Source of the DNA: Rostratula benghalensis
Lineage: Eukaryota; Chordata; Aves; Charadriiformes; Rostratulidae
Reading direction: 5' to 3'
NCBI GenBank assembly: GCA_013399305.1
Contig: VXAI01000097.1
Coordinates: 102,263-166,262, forward strand
DNA: 64,000 bases
Shown: piece after piece, positions 23,299 through 35,760 of the stretch
Numbering within the stretch: position 1 is the first letter of the stretch
How the letters are laid out: each line of letters opens with the position of its first letter
Notes under the pieces: model-generated
Seen by the model: only the letters and a program-made list of their open reading frames with translations
Databases searched by the model: none
What the model was told of the DNA's origin: nothing
Program-made: the position numbers and the translations under genes

Positions 23299-26200
23299 AC
23301 AGAAAACAGTTATACCTGCCAAAGGACAGTCAAATCTACAGAGCAGCTATAAAGAATAGTAAGCTTTTATTAGTTTTTAGCATGGCTGCCTCTTAATGAA
23401 ATGTTGCTATCATTATTCTGTGCTACACAAACAAAGCAACAAGAATGAAAGCCTGCAAAATGAATGCATGCAATTGCAGCAGAATTCTGTAAGACAATAA
23501 AAGTTTCCATGAAAGGAACTAAATAGTTTTTTATCTTCCTGTGCTTCCTGTAATGACCAATGCATCCCACCTTGAAGCAGCTGACTTAAAACTGAGTTCA
23601 GTGTATAAATTATTGAACCGTAACAGACAGACAGAATGGGCAGGCATAAAATCACATCATACCAACACTTCCCCAAACATTTAAATTTGCACTTTTTTAT
23701 ATGTCAGATACCAGGGTCATAAAAGGTTTCCTAGATCCCTTCTCGAGTCCCACCTTTTCCCCAGTAAGAAGCCTCCCTCTCTCTGCTACCCTCAGATTCC
23801 TTCTACCCACTCCACCCACAGAACTCCCCTCACAACAGCAAAGCAGACAGAAGTTTCCTTTGGGACTTCCACACTTCTGTGTCTTATTTTCTGAATTTGC
23901 AAGTTCAAAATTCACCAGATAGATACACTTGTATCTTTTCTACATTTTATACAGCATCCTCTTTGGTGGTAGAGAATAGCAAGTAAAGCCCTGTACTGGG
24001 TTGTTACCTTCTTGGCTGTGATGACTTTACATAGCTTGTAAATGTATTATTTTTGTTCCAGTATTTCAAATGCCCACTCTTAAGGATGGTTTATGTACGC
24101 ACTGTGTCTATAACAGTACTTACTTTTTATGACAAGTTTTATGATACAATGAGTTCTAGAAAGGGAATCTGCTGGCAATAATTTAGAGCTGATTTCTAAG
24201 TGAGAAATTCTTTTTTCAACAAACTTAGTCTACATGCCTTTTTCACTGCCAAATTCCTACACAACCCAACAACAGAGTTCACACAAATGGTTGCTTCCAT
24301 TGGTGTATTTGGGTATAGGCTGTCAGTAGTTAAAGATTTTCTTTGACTCGGCAAGACTTTTTTTTTTTATTTTCTCTGGGATTCCACCCATCTGCTAAGA
24401 ACCAAGGAGCTCAGCTGAGCAGTATCTATGCACTTTCTTATGCTCTGTACTCAAGTACTGCACCTATTCTGGTACTGTTGATTGGGAGATGCTACTCTTG
24501 CTCCCTCTCTTTTTGCAAAGCCATCATTTATGCTGTATGCAGCACCATTAGCCAGTGTTACTGTTGGTACCTTACATTAGGAAAAAATATGAAAGTAGTT
24601 AAAGAAAATATACATCATAGTAGCAATTCCACTGAAGACTCAAATGAAATCCCTAAAAAAAATAAACAAAAAAGGTCCTGCAAGCAGAAATTTTGTTTCT
24701 TGAACAAGAGAAATTAAGAAATTCTTAACATATAAGGAAAGCATCTTAATAAGGCTGGTGTAATAAATTCCAAACAGTGTTTCTGGTCAAATACATACTG
24801 CTTTTACTTATACATTTTTAGAGAAACAATATGGCTTAAGTTGCATTGCCTACTAAAGTTCTTCAGCAGTATTTTTGTTACAATCTGCGTATTCTGCTGT
24901 GAACTACAGTGACAAATCAAGCCCATTAATTAGGACAATTAGCTATGTCAACACATAGATAATTTGCACATGATTATTCACTGTTCTAAGGTAGTCAGGA
25001 TAACTCTTCACACAGATGAGGTTTTTAATCCAACACTTTCAATGTAGTATTTGTAGGCTTATACATGTAAAATTTGTTAGGAACTTCATACGTTGTGTTC
25101 AATTTCCAAAGACCAAATATTTCCAATTTATCACATATTTCTGATACATATGGCTACAGTCAGAGGTACCTTTAATTTCTGTGAAAAATTGCAGGCAATA
25201 AAGCAAGGCAACACATTAGACTACTATTCCTAAAGCAGCTTCATTCAAAACCTGGAACTTAGTCGGTTTTCCATTTAAAAGATGTTATCTCGTCAGACTA
25301 ACTTCTCACTTGGGTATGATCTCATTTCCAAGAAGCACTAAGTATTTCTGCTTATGGATGACAACTTAAAAATGACTGATACTCTAGAATGGTTATTTAG
25401 ATCTGAAAGAGCAATCACAAAAAGCAACAGACAGGTTAACTGTGACTGCCTTTTTTGAAGTATTTCATAATTATATAGATACACACACTATATATATGAC
25501 TACACAAAGAAATATTTTTCTTTACAGAAATTTTAAGTATGTTTAAAACCAAGCCAAATAAAGTACCAACTGAATCTAAATAGGGTAATCAGATAATTCA
25601 CTTGTTAATTTAGCAGTTTAATGTTGAAAAAATTATACTAATTTGTTTTGAAGATCATATTTTGATTGCAAATAGCAAAACTTATGACCAAAACCATTAT
25701 CATTCATTTGGCTTAAAATCTGGTTTATTACCTCTGTTTCTGATACATACATGTTAGAAATACATGAAGTGTAATATATATGTTTAAGAAAAGTAAATAT
25801 GTCTCAACTGAATTTCAATTTCCAAGACAAATTAACTGCTTGTTTACTTACAGATTTGTTTAAACTAATAGAATTTATGTGAGAAAAAAAAGTGCTAATA
25901 TTAAGAAGAATGTGAGGGTAGAAAATTACTGAGCTTAGTACCACAAAGCCACATATGATGCATTAGAAACCTTATTACTTCCAGGAAAGGAGGAGGAGGT
26001 ACCAGAAAATAATTTGAAAATGTCATGGGACAGTGTAGTACCGATTGCTGCATTTACAGTAATTGCAAAGGAAAGCAAAATAAAAAGCAGCAACTACAGA
26101 CATTCTCAGACACTTAAGATATTCAAGGTGAAAGGATGAATATTCTGAAAAGTTGTTTTCTGGCATCAGACACATTCCTATCTTCTCAATTCTTCTCACT

Positions 26201-26976
26201 ACTCTATTATTCCTAACTTCAAGTTATCTAGACTGTGCTTACAAGATTTTCTTAAGTCCTCAGCTCTGCAGTAAAAATAATTAGGCATAAAAAAACCCGT
26301 GTACTCTGAAGGGTAGTTGTCATCAGTCAATTGTGCAGGCACAATATAAGCACAGCAACTGTTTCCAATTCAGTGCATGGCTCAAAGCAGATGCAAACGT
26401 TCCATTCGTGGTTGTTGGCAGAGGCTGGGTAATAGACAGTATCTAACATCTACTGCTGTTAGCAATGTGCCAAAACAGAACTCTGCACAAAAAAAAGTTA
26501 CAATTCTCTTTGGAAATACAGAGTCCAAGGGAAATCATGCTAGCAGAAAACATTTAATCATAAAATATATGTACCCATAAAAAAATCTTCTGATTGTTGG
26601 GCTCACATTTATAAAAGGGTCATAAATCATATTTTATTCACATTTCAATTATGGTGGTTTTTTTTTAAAAATCAATTTTCCTGACTTCTTTAATAGCAGT
26701 GAAACTGTGTTGATGTCCAATAGCTACTACCTAAAATACCCACTATGAAAGCATAGCATTAAAGGGGGAAATTTGGAATTTTGTACATCAGTGAACTAAC
26801 CAACAACAGAAGGTAACTTGGGAAATAATGGAACATAACTTCCCTGCCTTTACGTGCCTTTTACATATTCTATTATTTAGCATATCTCCAAACCTTAGAC
26901 AGACAACCCTAATTCACATCTTCAGATAAGAAAACTACAGAAGACTCAAGTTCCTCCCAATATGGTACAGAGCTCT

Positions 26977-27536
26977 NNNNNNNNNNNNNNNNNNNNNNNN
27001 NNNNNNNNNNNNNNNNNNNNNNNNNNNNNNNNNNNNNNNNNNNNNNNNNNNNNNNNNNNNNNNNNNNNNNNNNNNNNNNNNNNNNNNNNNNNNNNNNNNN
27101 NNNNNNNNNNNNNNNNNNNNNNNNNNNNNNNNNNNNNNNNNNNNNNNNNNNNNNNNNNNNNNNNNNNNNNNNNNNNNNNNNNNNNNNNNNNNNNNNNNNN
27201 NNNNNNNNNNNNNNNNNNNNNNNNNNNNNNNNNNNNNNNNNNNNNNNNNNNNNNNNNNNNNNNNNNNNNNNNNNNNNNNNNNNNNNNNNNNNNNNNNNNN
27301 NNNNNNNNNNNNNNNNNNNNNNNNNNNNNNNNNNNNNNNNNNNNNNNNNNNNNNNNNNNNNNNNNNNNNNNNNNNNNNNNNNNNNNNNNNNNNNNNNNNN
27401 NNNNNNNNNNNNNNNNNNNNNNNNNNNNNNNNNNNNNNNNNNNNNNNNNNNNNNNNNNNNNNNNNNNNNNNNNNNNNNNNNNNNNNNNNNNNNNNNNNNN
27501 NNNNNNNNNNNNNNNNNNNNNNNNNNNNNNNNNNNN
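26977..27536. other. Assembly gap (560 N)
   Basis: A run of N. The right flank begins ATATATATAT, so the gap may cover an AT microsatellite that resisted sequencing. Apparent reading frames across it are not real. Confidence 1.
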
Positions 27537-30500
27537 ATATATATAGGAGATTATAAAAAGCAAAGCCTACTTAGTCTGCAGTTATTAGCCTGCATAACTT
27601 TGCCTTATCTTTTGGGGCAGATGTTTTAACTTGTAGAAATTAAAAAAACATAGGAACATTGTTGAGTTATGAAAGACAACATTTCTGAGTGGTAAGGATT
27701 TTCAGCCTGGAAGAGGGAAAACTTGGGCCTATGATGGCGGTTGACAAAATTATGATGACTTGGGGGGAAGCAGAGAGGGATCAACTATTCCTTGCCTCTT
27801 CCAATATGAGAACTTCAGACTGTCCAATGAAGCTAGCAGCAGTCATGGTCTAGGAAAATAAAAGTATGTGGTCCTCAACACAAGTAGACCTGTGGAACAC
27901 CTTTGAAGTTGAGGATGTATTCAAGAGAAGACAGGGCAATTATGAAGAAGAAAGTTTCAGTGATAGTTGACAAATCACATCAGGCTCAGGAAAACTCCCA
28001 ATCTACGAAAACCTGGAAGAGTTGTACTGGGAAACACTATATATGCTTGTCCTGCTTTCACTCCTCCTGACCTGTGAGTGCTCTTGGAAACAGAACAGAG
28101 GAGGAGATGTACCATTTTGCTGAACCCGTATGGCCATTCTTAGGTGCTTACATTCTTGCTTAAAAGTATCTATTTTCTTTGCAATAATAAAGTAATGAAA
28201 TAAAACCTCCACAGCATTTTCCTTAATACTTTACACTTACATTTTACCATTTCAGTGATGTCTGTTCAACAGACTAAAGTACTCCTGCTTATTCGTAATG
28301 GTTTAGGATGTCCAAAACATTTTATCAGTGTATTTTCACTTTTATCGGAAACATGATCAATGTCATAATGGCTCAGGTTGCAAGTCACATGTATATTTCC
28401 ACATATTTCTTCTCATTATATATTTTCAATAGGCTTCTGATGTGCTTGTAGGGAAAGCCTAATCGCCACCAAGACATAGCAGCATGGAAGCTGATGGGAA
28501 GTTCTGCACTCATATCCTTTTGTGGCCTTTTGCAGTAAGCATCACACTAAAAAGAATTCTTGGCATTTAAAATCCAAGCCAATTTTTTACTGTCATTTTC
28601 ACTCATCTTTGATAAATTAAAACATAGAGACCTTAAAGTAGTTGTACTTCAAGATCAGATGTTGTGTTGTGGTATACGTCATAAATTACGTTTAGCTGAC
28701 TCTTGTCATTATGAATGCAATGAAAGTTCCAGGGTGGTGCACAAAGGGTGTAAATCAGTACTCCAGTAAAAAGATACATCATTTTCTGTAATTTGAGGCA
28801 TGCAGTTTTGTATTATTGGAAAGAGCTAACATTGCTGGCATCTATTCTCAGATTTAACTCTTTGCTGGTTTTGATTTGAATGCAGAAGTCCCATTGGTGG
28901 GAGGCAGCTTTAAAAATTCTTACTTTGCATTTAGACTGATTTAGACAGATTATCCGCTTTCAGCTACTGCTGAAATTTAGGTTGCATCGTTACCAAGACA
29001 GACATTTATTTCTTCGCCACTGTGTAAAATGCAGCTTTTGTTATTACTATTACATTCATACTCTAGATTCCAAGAAATTTTACTTTTTAATAATCCTGAG
29101 AAATACAGAATGGGTTTATCATTAGTCAAAGGTCTGTTAAGCAGTTTCAGTTAGTCCTGTGTCCTGAAATTCAATAGATATTTCCATGACTGAATTGTTT
29201 ACAGCACTTCAAAGAGGATTTGTGTAATTTATACTTCACTTTCAAAGCATTAACCATACCTACAGACTATTCTTAAAGAGAGAATACTTTTCTGTTTTCA
29301 GCAAAAGTGATGGTTTAATGTAATAGTTCCAGCATTAAATATATTATGCTGTTAACATTTCTTTCAAACATAAAGTAAATACTTTTAAAATGCTGTAAAA
29401 TAATGTAAACATCATTTATGGAAATTAGAACAAAGTTATGTTTTATGTCACACATTTACAGTAAATATGCATTATAAAGATAAATGAAGAATTTCCTTTC
29501 ACAAAATGTCAGCTTCTGTTATCAAAAAGGTCATTTGGTATTTAAAATATTTCTATGGAAGGATTCTATACTTTGGATGGACTGAATAAATTCGAACAGA
29601 TGTTTTCTAAAATTTAACAATACAAATAGATAGAGCAGAAAGGTGGCAAACTGAATATACGTTGTTACGTATACATTGTTACAGAGTTAATTGTAAATGT
29701 TAAGTGCTCCAAAAATTGCTGTGATTGAAAGATTGTTGAAGACATTGGGGAATCTTTCTTATTTCTTATAGTATAATTAATAAAATTAATTACAATAGGA
29801 ACATTAGACTTTCATAGTACAATAAAGGGAAAATTTATTATGATGAAGCTCTCTGCAGTAAGTTTATTTAGGAGTGTCATGTGTCGGATGGTACGTATTA
29901 AAATAATTTTATTCTTTAAACAGATCATATATATCCTTCCTCTATGGGTCATAATGAATAAGCAATAAATCATTTAAATAGGTTTATTATGGTTTTATTT
30001 GATTCATTTAAACAGAGTGACTCAGAAGAAGAATCCAGAAGAATTCTCCCTAAAACAATTAATTAAATCTAGTTATTTTTTAGTAAGGTATACTGTAATG
30101 TAATATAATTAGGATATTTGCCCATAACCATATTTCTAAGACAACAGATTCCTTGACATCCATTGCTATCCTGTCTTAGGTCCACACTGCCTGTGTGTCT
30201 CGGAAGAAGATGAAAATGTTAGTAGAGATTGTGTTTGTTGCCATATAGCCCACCTTTCTGTTTACAGCATTCATATCAGAATTGTGAGATGGGTTCCCAC
30301 ATCTACTCAACTCGGAAATACTGAATCTCTGCCTCATAAGACATTGGTAGTAATCACCTTATGTGGAATACTCCCTGTTTTCTTGAAATTAGGCTACTTG
30401 TGTAACCAGGAGAGCAAGCACTGCTGATTATAAATGTCTAATGTTAAGGGATTAAGCATTCAAGGAACTTTATTTGGGACCATATCTACAGCTCATGCAA

Positions 30501-31373
30501 ACTCATTGCTTATACCATTAAACTAAAATGAGATCTTTTCTACTTTCTGTCCTGGCACCTTGATTATTGCGTCCTTTGTTGGCATAGGGGTTCAACTTCA
30601 AGAAGAATCAGTTTAAGTATTCTTATCTGTGATACCTGCAGCCTGGTATCACTTCTCAGAAATACAGAGGATGAAATTTAATCTCCTTTTGCCTATCAGA
30701 GTATTTTAATCCTTAGCTATTATGATTATATGCGGAAGACTCATGCTGTAAGTACTACCACTCACAAAGAAAAGTAGGTAGATAGGATCGGCAATCTACA
30801 GAAAGGTATTTCTGATATTTTCCTATGGATTTAATGAATGAACTAAATTGCCTTCTGGATACTAAGTCAAAAGGGAGCTGTCTAACTGAGAAAAATGCAA
30901 ACTCTGCCTAAAAATCTTGAAAGTCTATTTAATGTATTTATTTTATACTATGTCATCGTCTAGAACTGTTGGTTGCAATGGACTCAGGTTGTTCAATGAG
31001 GACAACTGTAGATATGGAGATGGAAATTGGAAAGGGATTTGTTAAGTTAAATTTAGTTTATTTAAAGAAGTAGAACACCATGAAAGAAAAAGAAATTAAG
31101 AAATAAATCTATAGTTGATTTTAAATATAATCTACAAGTCAAGAATTCCAAATACACTGGTCTTATGTGAGGACAATAGGTTGTCTTTCCAAGTGCTAAG
31201 TTTCAAACACTTAAAAAGTTAAAAACAACACAAGAAAGAAATTAAATTGTCAAAATTAATTACTTCTCCCAGCTACCTATTAGACAAAATCAATATCTAT
31301 TTTCCACATGACCAGCTCAGATTAAAAAAACAAACAAAACAAATGTATTTGCAATTATCGGTGATTTTCTCAG
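27537..31373. other. AT-rich noncoding stretch, no gene seen
   Basis: Nothing recognisable as an exon, RNA or repeat family was found. Parts of 28880-29080 and 29730-30080 are repeat-free and rich in TAAT/ATTA, but no specific claim is made. Confidence 0.55.
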
Positions 31374-31927
31374 GGTCCTGGGAACACTTTCTCCTCATAG
31401 GGGTTCCACCACCTGTGTTGAAGGTGAGTGATGATATGGCACAGCTGCAGAGCCTCAGTTCAGACTGCTATTAGAAGCCATGGGCCCCCTACTCCTTTGT
31501 GGGAAACTACATTTGAGCTTAGGCTTTTGTTTTTGGTTGCTGCCTGAATTACAGTACAACCACGCCTGTGCCTGGCCATGTGCCCTGCTGATCTAGATAG
31601 TGACCCTGGCCTGGGGACTTGACTTATTGGTGTGTTAGACACAGACTTGTCTGAGCATCACTGCAGTGGGGCTAATCCTGGTTCCCATCACTGGACCTGA
31701 TCTGCACTTGCTGACTTAACTTCCCAGCTTGACCTGGGATATCCCTCATCACTTCAGTTCTGCCTGGTCCTCTAGACTCTCTTCTGTCTCTAGTTAATGT
31801 AACTGGACCTGCTCTGCTCACCTTGTTTGGGTATTGTAAGACCCGGCCCTTGCTGATGAGGTCACTGCTGCAAACCTTGCTGTCAAGCTTGACTCCCAAT
31901 TTGCTTTTCTTCATGGAGCAATCCATT
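31374..31927. other. Unclassified GC-richer block next to a CR1
   Basis: About 550 bases are clearly richer in G and C than the flanks and abut the start of a CR1 fragment. The block begins after an acceptor-like TTTTCTCAG (31373) and has a strong donor-like GTTGAAG|GTGAGT (31422|31423). Blocks rich in CCTGG and CTTGACTT recur loosely, suggesting an old repeat such as an LTR. No terminal dinucleotides, target duplication, primer-binding site or coding motif could be fixed. It could also be a noncoding-RNA exon. Confidence 0.3.
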
Positions 31928-32300
31928 CTTCCTATGAGGACAGGCTGAGACAGCTGGGGTTGTTCAGCCTGGAGAAGAAAAGGCTCCTGGGAGACCTTAC
32001 AACTTCCAGTATCTGAAGGGAGCCTACAGGAGAGCTGGAGAGGGACTCTTTGTCAGGGAGTGTAGTGATAAGACCAGGGGTAATGGCTTTAAATTGGAAG
32101 AGGGGAGATTTAGATTAGATACTAGAAAGAAATTCTTTACTGTGAGGGTGGTGAGGCACTGGAACAGGTTGCCCAGAGAAGTTGTGGAAGCCCCGTCCCT
32201 GGGAGTGTTCAAGGCCAGGTTGGATGGGGCTTTGAGTAACCTGGTTTAGTGGGAGGTGTCCCTGACCGTGGCAGAGGGGTTGGAACTTGATGATCTAACT
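31928..32300 (+). mobile_element. CR1 LINE fragment, ORF2 end without the terminal tail
   Basis: The segment starts at 'cctatgaggacaggctgag' and follows CR1 ORF2 through GGGGTTGTTCAGCCTGGAG, 'gactctttgtcagggagtg', GGCACTGGAACAGGTTGCC and into the 3' UTR (GTCCCTGACCGTGGCAGAGG). It breaks off at 'gatgatct', so the usual ending with the octamer tail is missing or unrecognisable. A small deletion after 'ggagacctta' shifts the frame. It is inactive and similar in subfamily to the minus-strand copy at 11603-12164. Confidence 0.93.
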
Positions 32301-33026
32301 TCAGATTCCAGATAATAATATAAGAAGGAAAAGGCTTTGGGTGGGGTGGAGGGCAGGGTGTTTGGTATCTTAACAAATACACAGTTTTATTGATTTGATT
32401 TAATTTTTTTATCTCCTGAGATAGCAAGACATACTTTGTTTGCAGAGACCTCTGCATGTGTTAATGAATCCTTTCTCGTACTTGATTCTCTAGATACCCC
32501 AAAGAGTATAAACGATGGAAACTGTGACACAACTGGTTTATTTTAAGATCAGGTAGTTTTCCATAAAATTCAAATGTCTGCTTACAGCAATAATTAGTCA
32601 TATTCTTAGTGGCTAAATATTTACACATTTAGCTACAACTGTATAAAATAAAGTTAATCTTTCAGAATTATATTATTTTANTTATTTTTATCAAAGGAAT
32701 AATAGTAGTTGAGCAGTAAATATATTCAAACTGTCAAGACAGTCACATAAACAAAGTGTAAGAGTTAAAACCTAATTTGCTTTTATTTGGTTTCTCCTAT
32801 TCAGGTTTCATGACTGTTTTAGCGACATTTAGATAATTTTTCTGTTTTCCCTCTCAACTTTTCATTCTGTTCTTGAAAAATATAAAGTCCTAGGGATGTA
32901 AGTTACAAGGTAGAGGTTCAAAATAAATTTCAGCCAAGTGATTTTGCCCTAGGAAATACAGGTTTTTTATTCAGTTTTTACAACTCCTTTTAGAAGAATG
33001 TAGAAAGTAATTTAAAATGTTCATTA

Positions 33027-33060
33027 AAACAAACAAACAAACAAAAACCAAACAAAAACA
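33027..33060 (+). repeat. AAAC tetranucleotide microsatellite
   Basis: Several CAAA/AAAC units in a row followed by imperfect copies and an ACACCCCC end. Confidence 0.85.
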
Positions 33061-34661
33061 CCCCCACCAAACATTCCAAAAATAGATTATTATTGAATCT
33101 ATAGTTAAAAGAGCCAGCTTAAACTGAACTGCATCTGTATGAAGACAGCTGGTCAAATTCTAGAGCAATCATAATTTTGTGGTTTAATCTGTTAAGACAA
33201 CAGTTTTTATTAATACTCATTTGTTACTTGTGGGAAGTTGCTGACAGAAATTGATGATTAAGCTGCTATGACCTTCACTGAACCTCAGTAATTCTCATTT
33301 GCATTCTCATTAAAGCTGGTTTTCAGATTTTTATTTTTTTTTTCAAATCTGTATTACCATCCTACTCAATCTTTATAAAGTCTTCCTCAAGAGCAATTAA
33401 ATGTATGATAAAGTTTCATTTATATATATATTAATAAAAAGAAAATGCTTAAATGGATACAGATACCAAGTTAAAATATATATACAACTACATATCCTTA
33501 CATTGAAGCTTATGATATTTTATGGCTTTTTCCTAAGTCAAGAGAACTTAAGAGGAAAATACTGGATTAGTTTTGAAAATAGCTGTAGAGTAGACATTAT
33601 TTGTGATAATATAAACTAGTTTGGTATTCTTTAGTAGATTAAATACTCCTATTTTTTATACACATTTAAATACAATTGTTTATGTATTTGATATGATTTT
33701 GTGCTGGACAGTTAAGCTGAGCCGTTTGACAGATTTAATTTACTGAGACTTTCTCCATAAAGGATCTCTTCTCAAAAACAGGTCAAAGAAACCACAAGTT
33801 CAGTGATAAAGGTATCTGATAATTTTGTGTTTCAGAAAGAATCAGCAGTGGTGAGGCAGGTGCGGGTACTGTGCATTTCCTTCTTGAACATAAAGATTAA
33901 TAGAATTCTTTTTAAAGGCTATTTGATAACAGCATGTAGTAATTCTTTACAAAGGAAGTGATGTCACATATCCTTCTGAATCATTTTGGAATCTAAACAG
34001 GATTATGACTCCTTATATCTGTAATGAGCTAAATTCCCCCTCAGAAAAAAAGCATTTTCAAAATGGAACAGATAATTTTGTCTTTGGAATCTTAGCCTTT
34101 TTCACATACTCAAAAAATCTACATCTTATTTCTAGTTGCATGCTGATAAGTGAACTACAGGACAAAACAGATTCAGAGAGTCTCTGGTGTAGTAAAGAAT
34201 GTGAGTATTCTTAATTTTCATTTTCAGAGACAGAAAATCTGCAGAGTAATCAACTTATATGAACATTCAGTATTTAAAGAGACAAATGCAGAAGCTGTAT
34301 GCCAAGCCTACTATGACACTCATCTTTAAAATTAACTTAAATTCACTTTTTAAATATAAAAGTATTTCTAGTATCTCTGTTAGTTTGAAGGACCTAGAGA
34401 AATCAAATAAACACCTTAACACCTTATTAAAAGAAAAAAAAATCTCTCTTTGAGGATTATAAAAATAGGAAAGTGACTGAAATTTTCTTATGTAATTTCA
34501 GAAAAGAAAACTGAACCTTGAAAAAAATAATATTTTAAAAATCCCAGCACAACTCCTACATAGGTTCAGGCAATACATATTAGAACATCCTGAAACTATT
34601 TCAAGCATCGTGTGCCTAGCAAAAATGCTGATCGGGTATTTGAAATGATTGGACCTAATTA

Positions 34662-34680
34662 AGCACATGTTACATGTGCT
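34662..34680. repeat. Near-perfect palindrome
   Basis: AGCACATGT-T-ACATGTGCT: nine-base arms separated by one base. The arms contain ACATGT, a p53/POU-like half-site shape, but no function is claimed. Confidence 0.85.
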
Positions 34681-35668
34681 CAACAAATTCTAACTAATTC
34701 AATATCCATGACTGAGCAGAGAGGAAAATAAAGATCTAGATGAGTAAGGCAACAGAAATGCAGAAATGTGAATATCAATGATGCCTAAACTGGAATACAC
34801 CAAAAAGTAGTATATTCCAGCCCCAAAAACTTACACAAAATCCCAAATATAAGCTGAAATGACTAGATATTATGACTTCACATTGCAACTGTAATTCATA
34901 CATACTTTCAGAAGAACTAATGAAGCAATAGAAATTCATGTTCAATATCTGTGTAAATATAAAACAATTTACTTAATTAGGGAAAACTATCATGAAGTTA
35001 GATATGTTTCTATGCCTAGGAGGTATTAAATTTTAATCATATTGTCTGTCCAGCACTCACAGCTTCAGGTTGCTATTGAGTATTGGCCTCATCTGGACAG
35101 AGCCATATGAGCTATGCTACCTACTTTTAGACCTCAGTTTTCTCCTGGCACCCTAACTCTCTACCAGAGCCCTTCCAGTAACTACTTTTCTCTCTCCTTT
35201 CATACCTGTCTTTCAATTCTGGACAGCAGAAAGTATGCTATGGTAACACCATTAGTACATATTGTAAAAAATTTAATGTTATCCAGCTTTTTCCCAGTAG
35301 GCACTCAAGAATAAGCTTTTACATTGAACAAAGAATGCATCTATATATTTCCTGTTTCAAACATTTCAGGAATAACCTTTCACTCTTTGCCTTACTCAAC
35401 TCGTTTCCTTGCTTTGAGTAAAGGAAGAATTGCTCTAAGAACATTAAAGACCCAGCAGACGTGTCAATTTGAGTAGATCCTATTTTCAAAATCCTATGCA
35501 TGAAAAGTTCACATCATTTCTCCTGCAGTGGTATACTCTTGAGCAAAGAGAGATTTGGATGGGCACTTCTTGAAGGTCTTCTACGTCTTCTCCTTGTATG
35601 CGTCCAATAATTAAATCAGGTTTATTTATTTAAAAAAAAATTGTAACACTTCATTATTATATTGTGAC

Positions 35669-35760
35669 TTGATCTAGGTGTTCCTGCTCCGGAATGGGGA
35701 TTGGACTAGATGATCTTTCAAGGTCCCTTCCAATTCCTGAAATTCTCTGATTCTGTGATA
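35669..35760 (+). mobile_element. CR1 LINE fragment, extreme 3' end
   Basis: TGATCTAGGTGTTCCTGCTC, then GGGGATTGGACTAGATGATC, AAGGTCCCTTCCAATTCC and a tail ATTCTCTGATTCTGTGATA. About 90 bases of CR1 3' UTR in + orientation. Confidence 0.93.

Larger units (their letters stand above)
21065..26976. other. Noncoding stretch up to the assembly gap
   Basis: AT-rich sequence without recognised repeats apart from T-rich simple sequence at 21513-21542. It includes one exon-like segment (22156-22243) and a 14-base palindrome (23285-23298). Frames around 23697-23922 (both strands) and 24343-24717 show no motifs and are not called. Confidence 0.6.
32301..35668. other. AT-rich noncoding stretch
   Basis: Contains one ambiguous base (32681), an AAAC microsatellite (33027-33060), a TATA-type run near 33420 and a palindrome at 34662-34680. 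No exon or repeat family was recognised. An octamer-like ATTTGCAT lies near 33298. Confidence 0.6.

Noticed and set aside
26946..27563. Frames of about 200 codons on both strands
   Set aside because: They cross the run of N and have no sequence content.
33835..33858. 24-nt microexon-like segment (KESAVVRQ)
   Set aside because: The acceptor TTTGTGTTTCAG is fair, but the donor GTGCGG is poor at positions +3 to +5.
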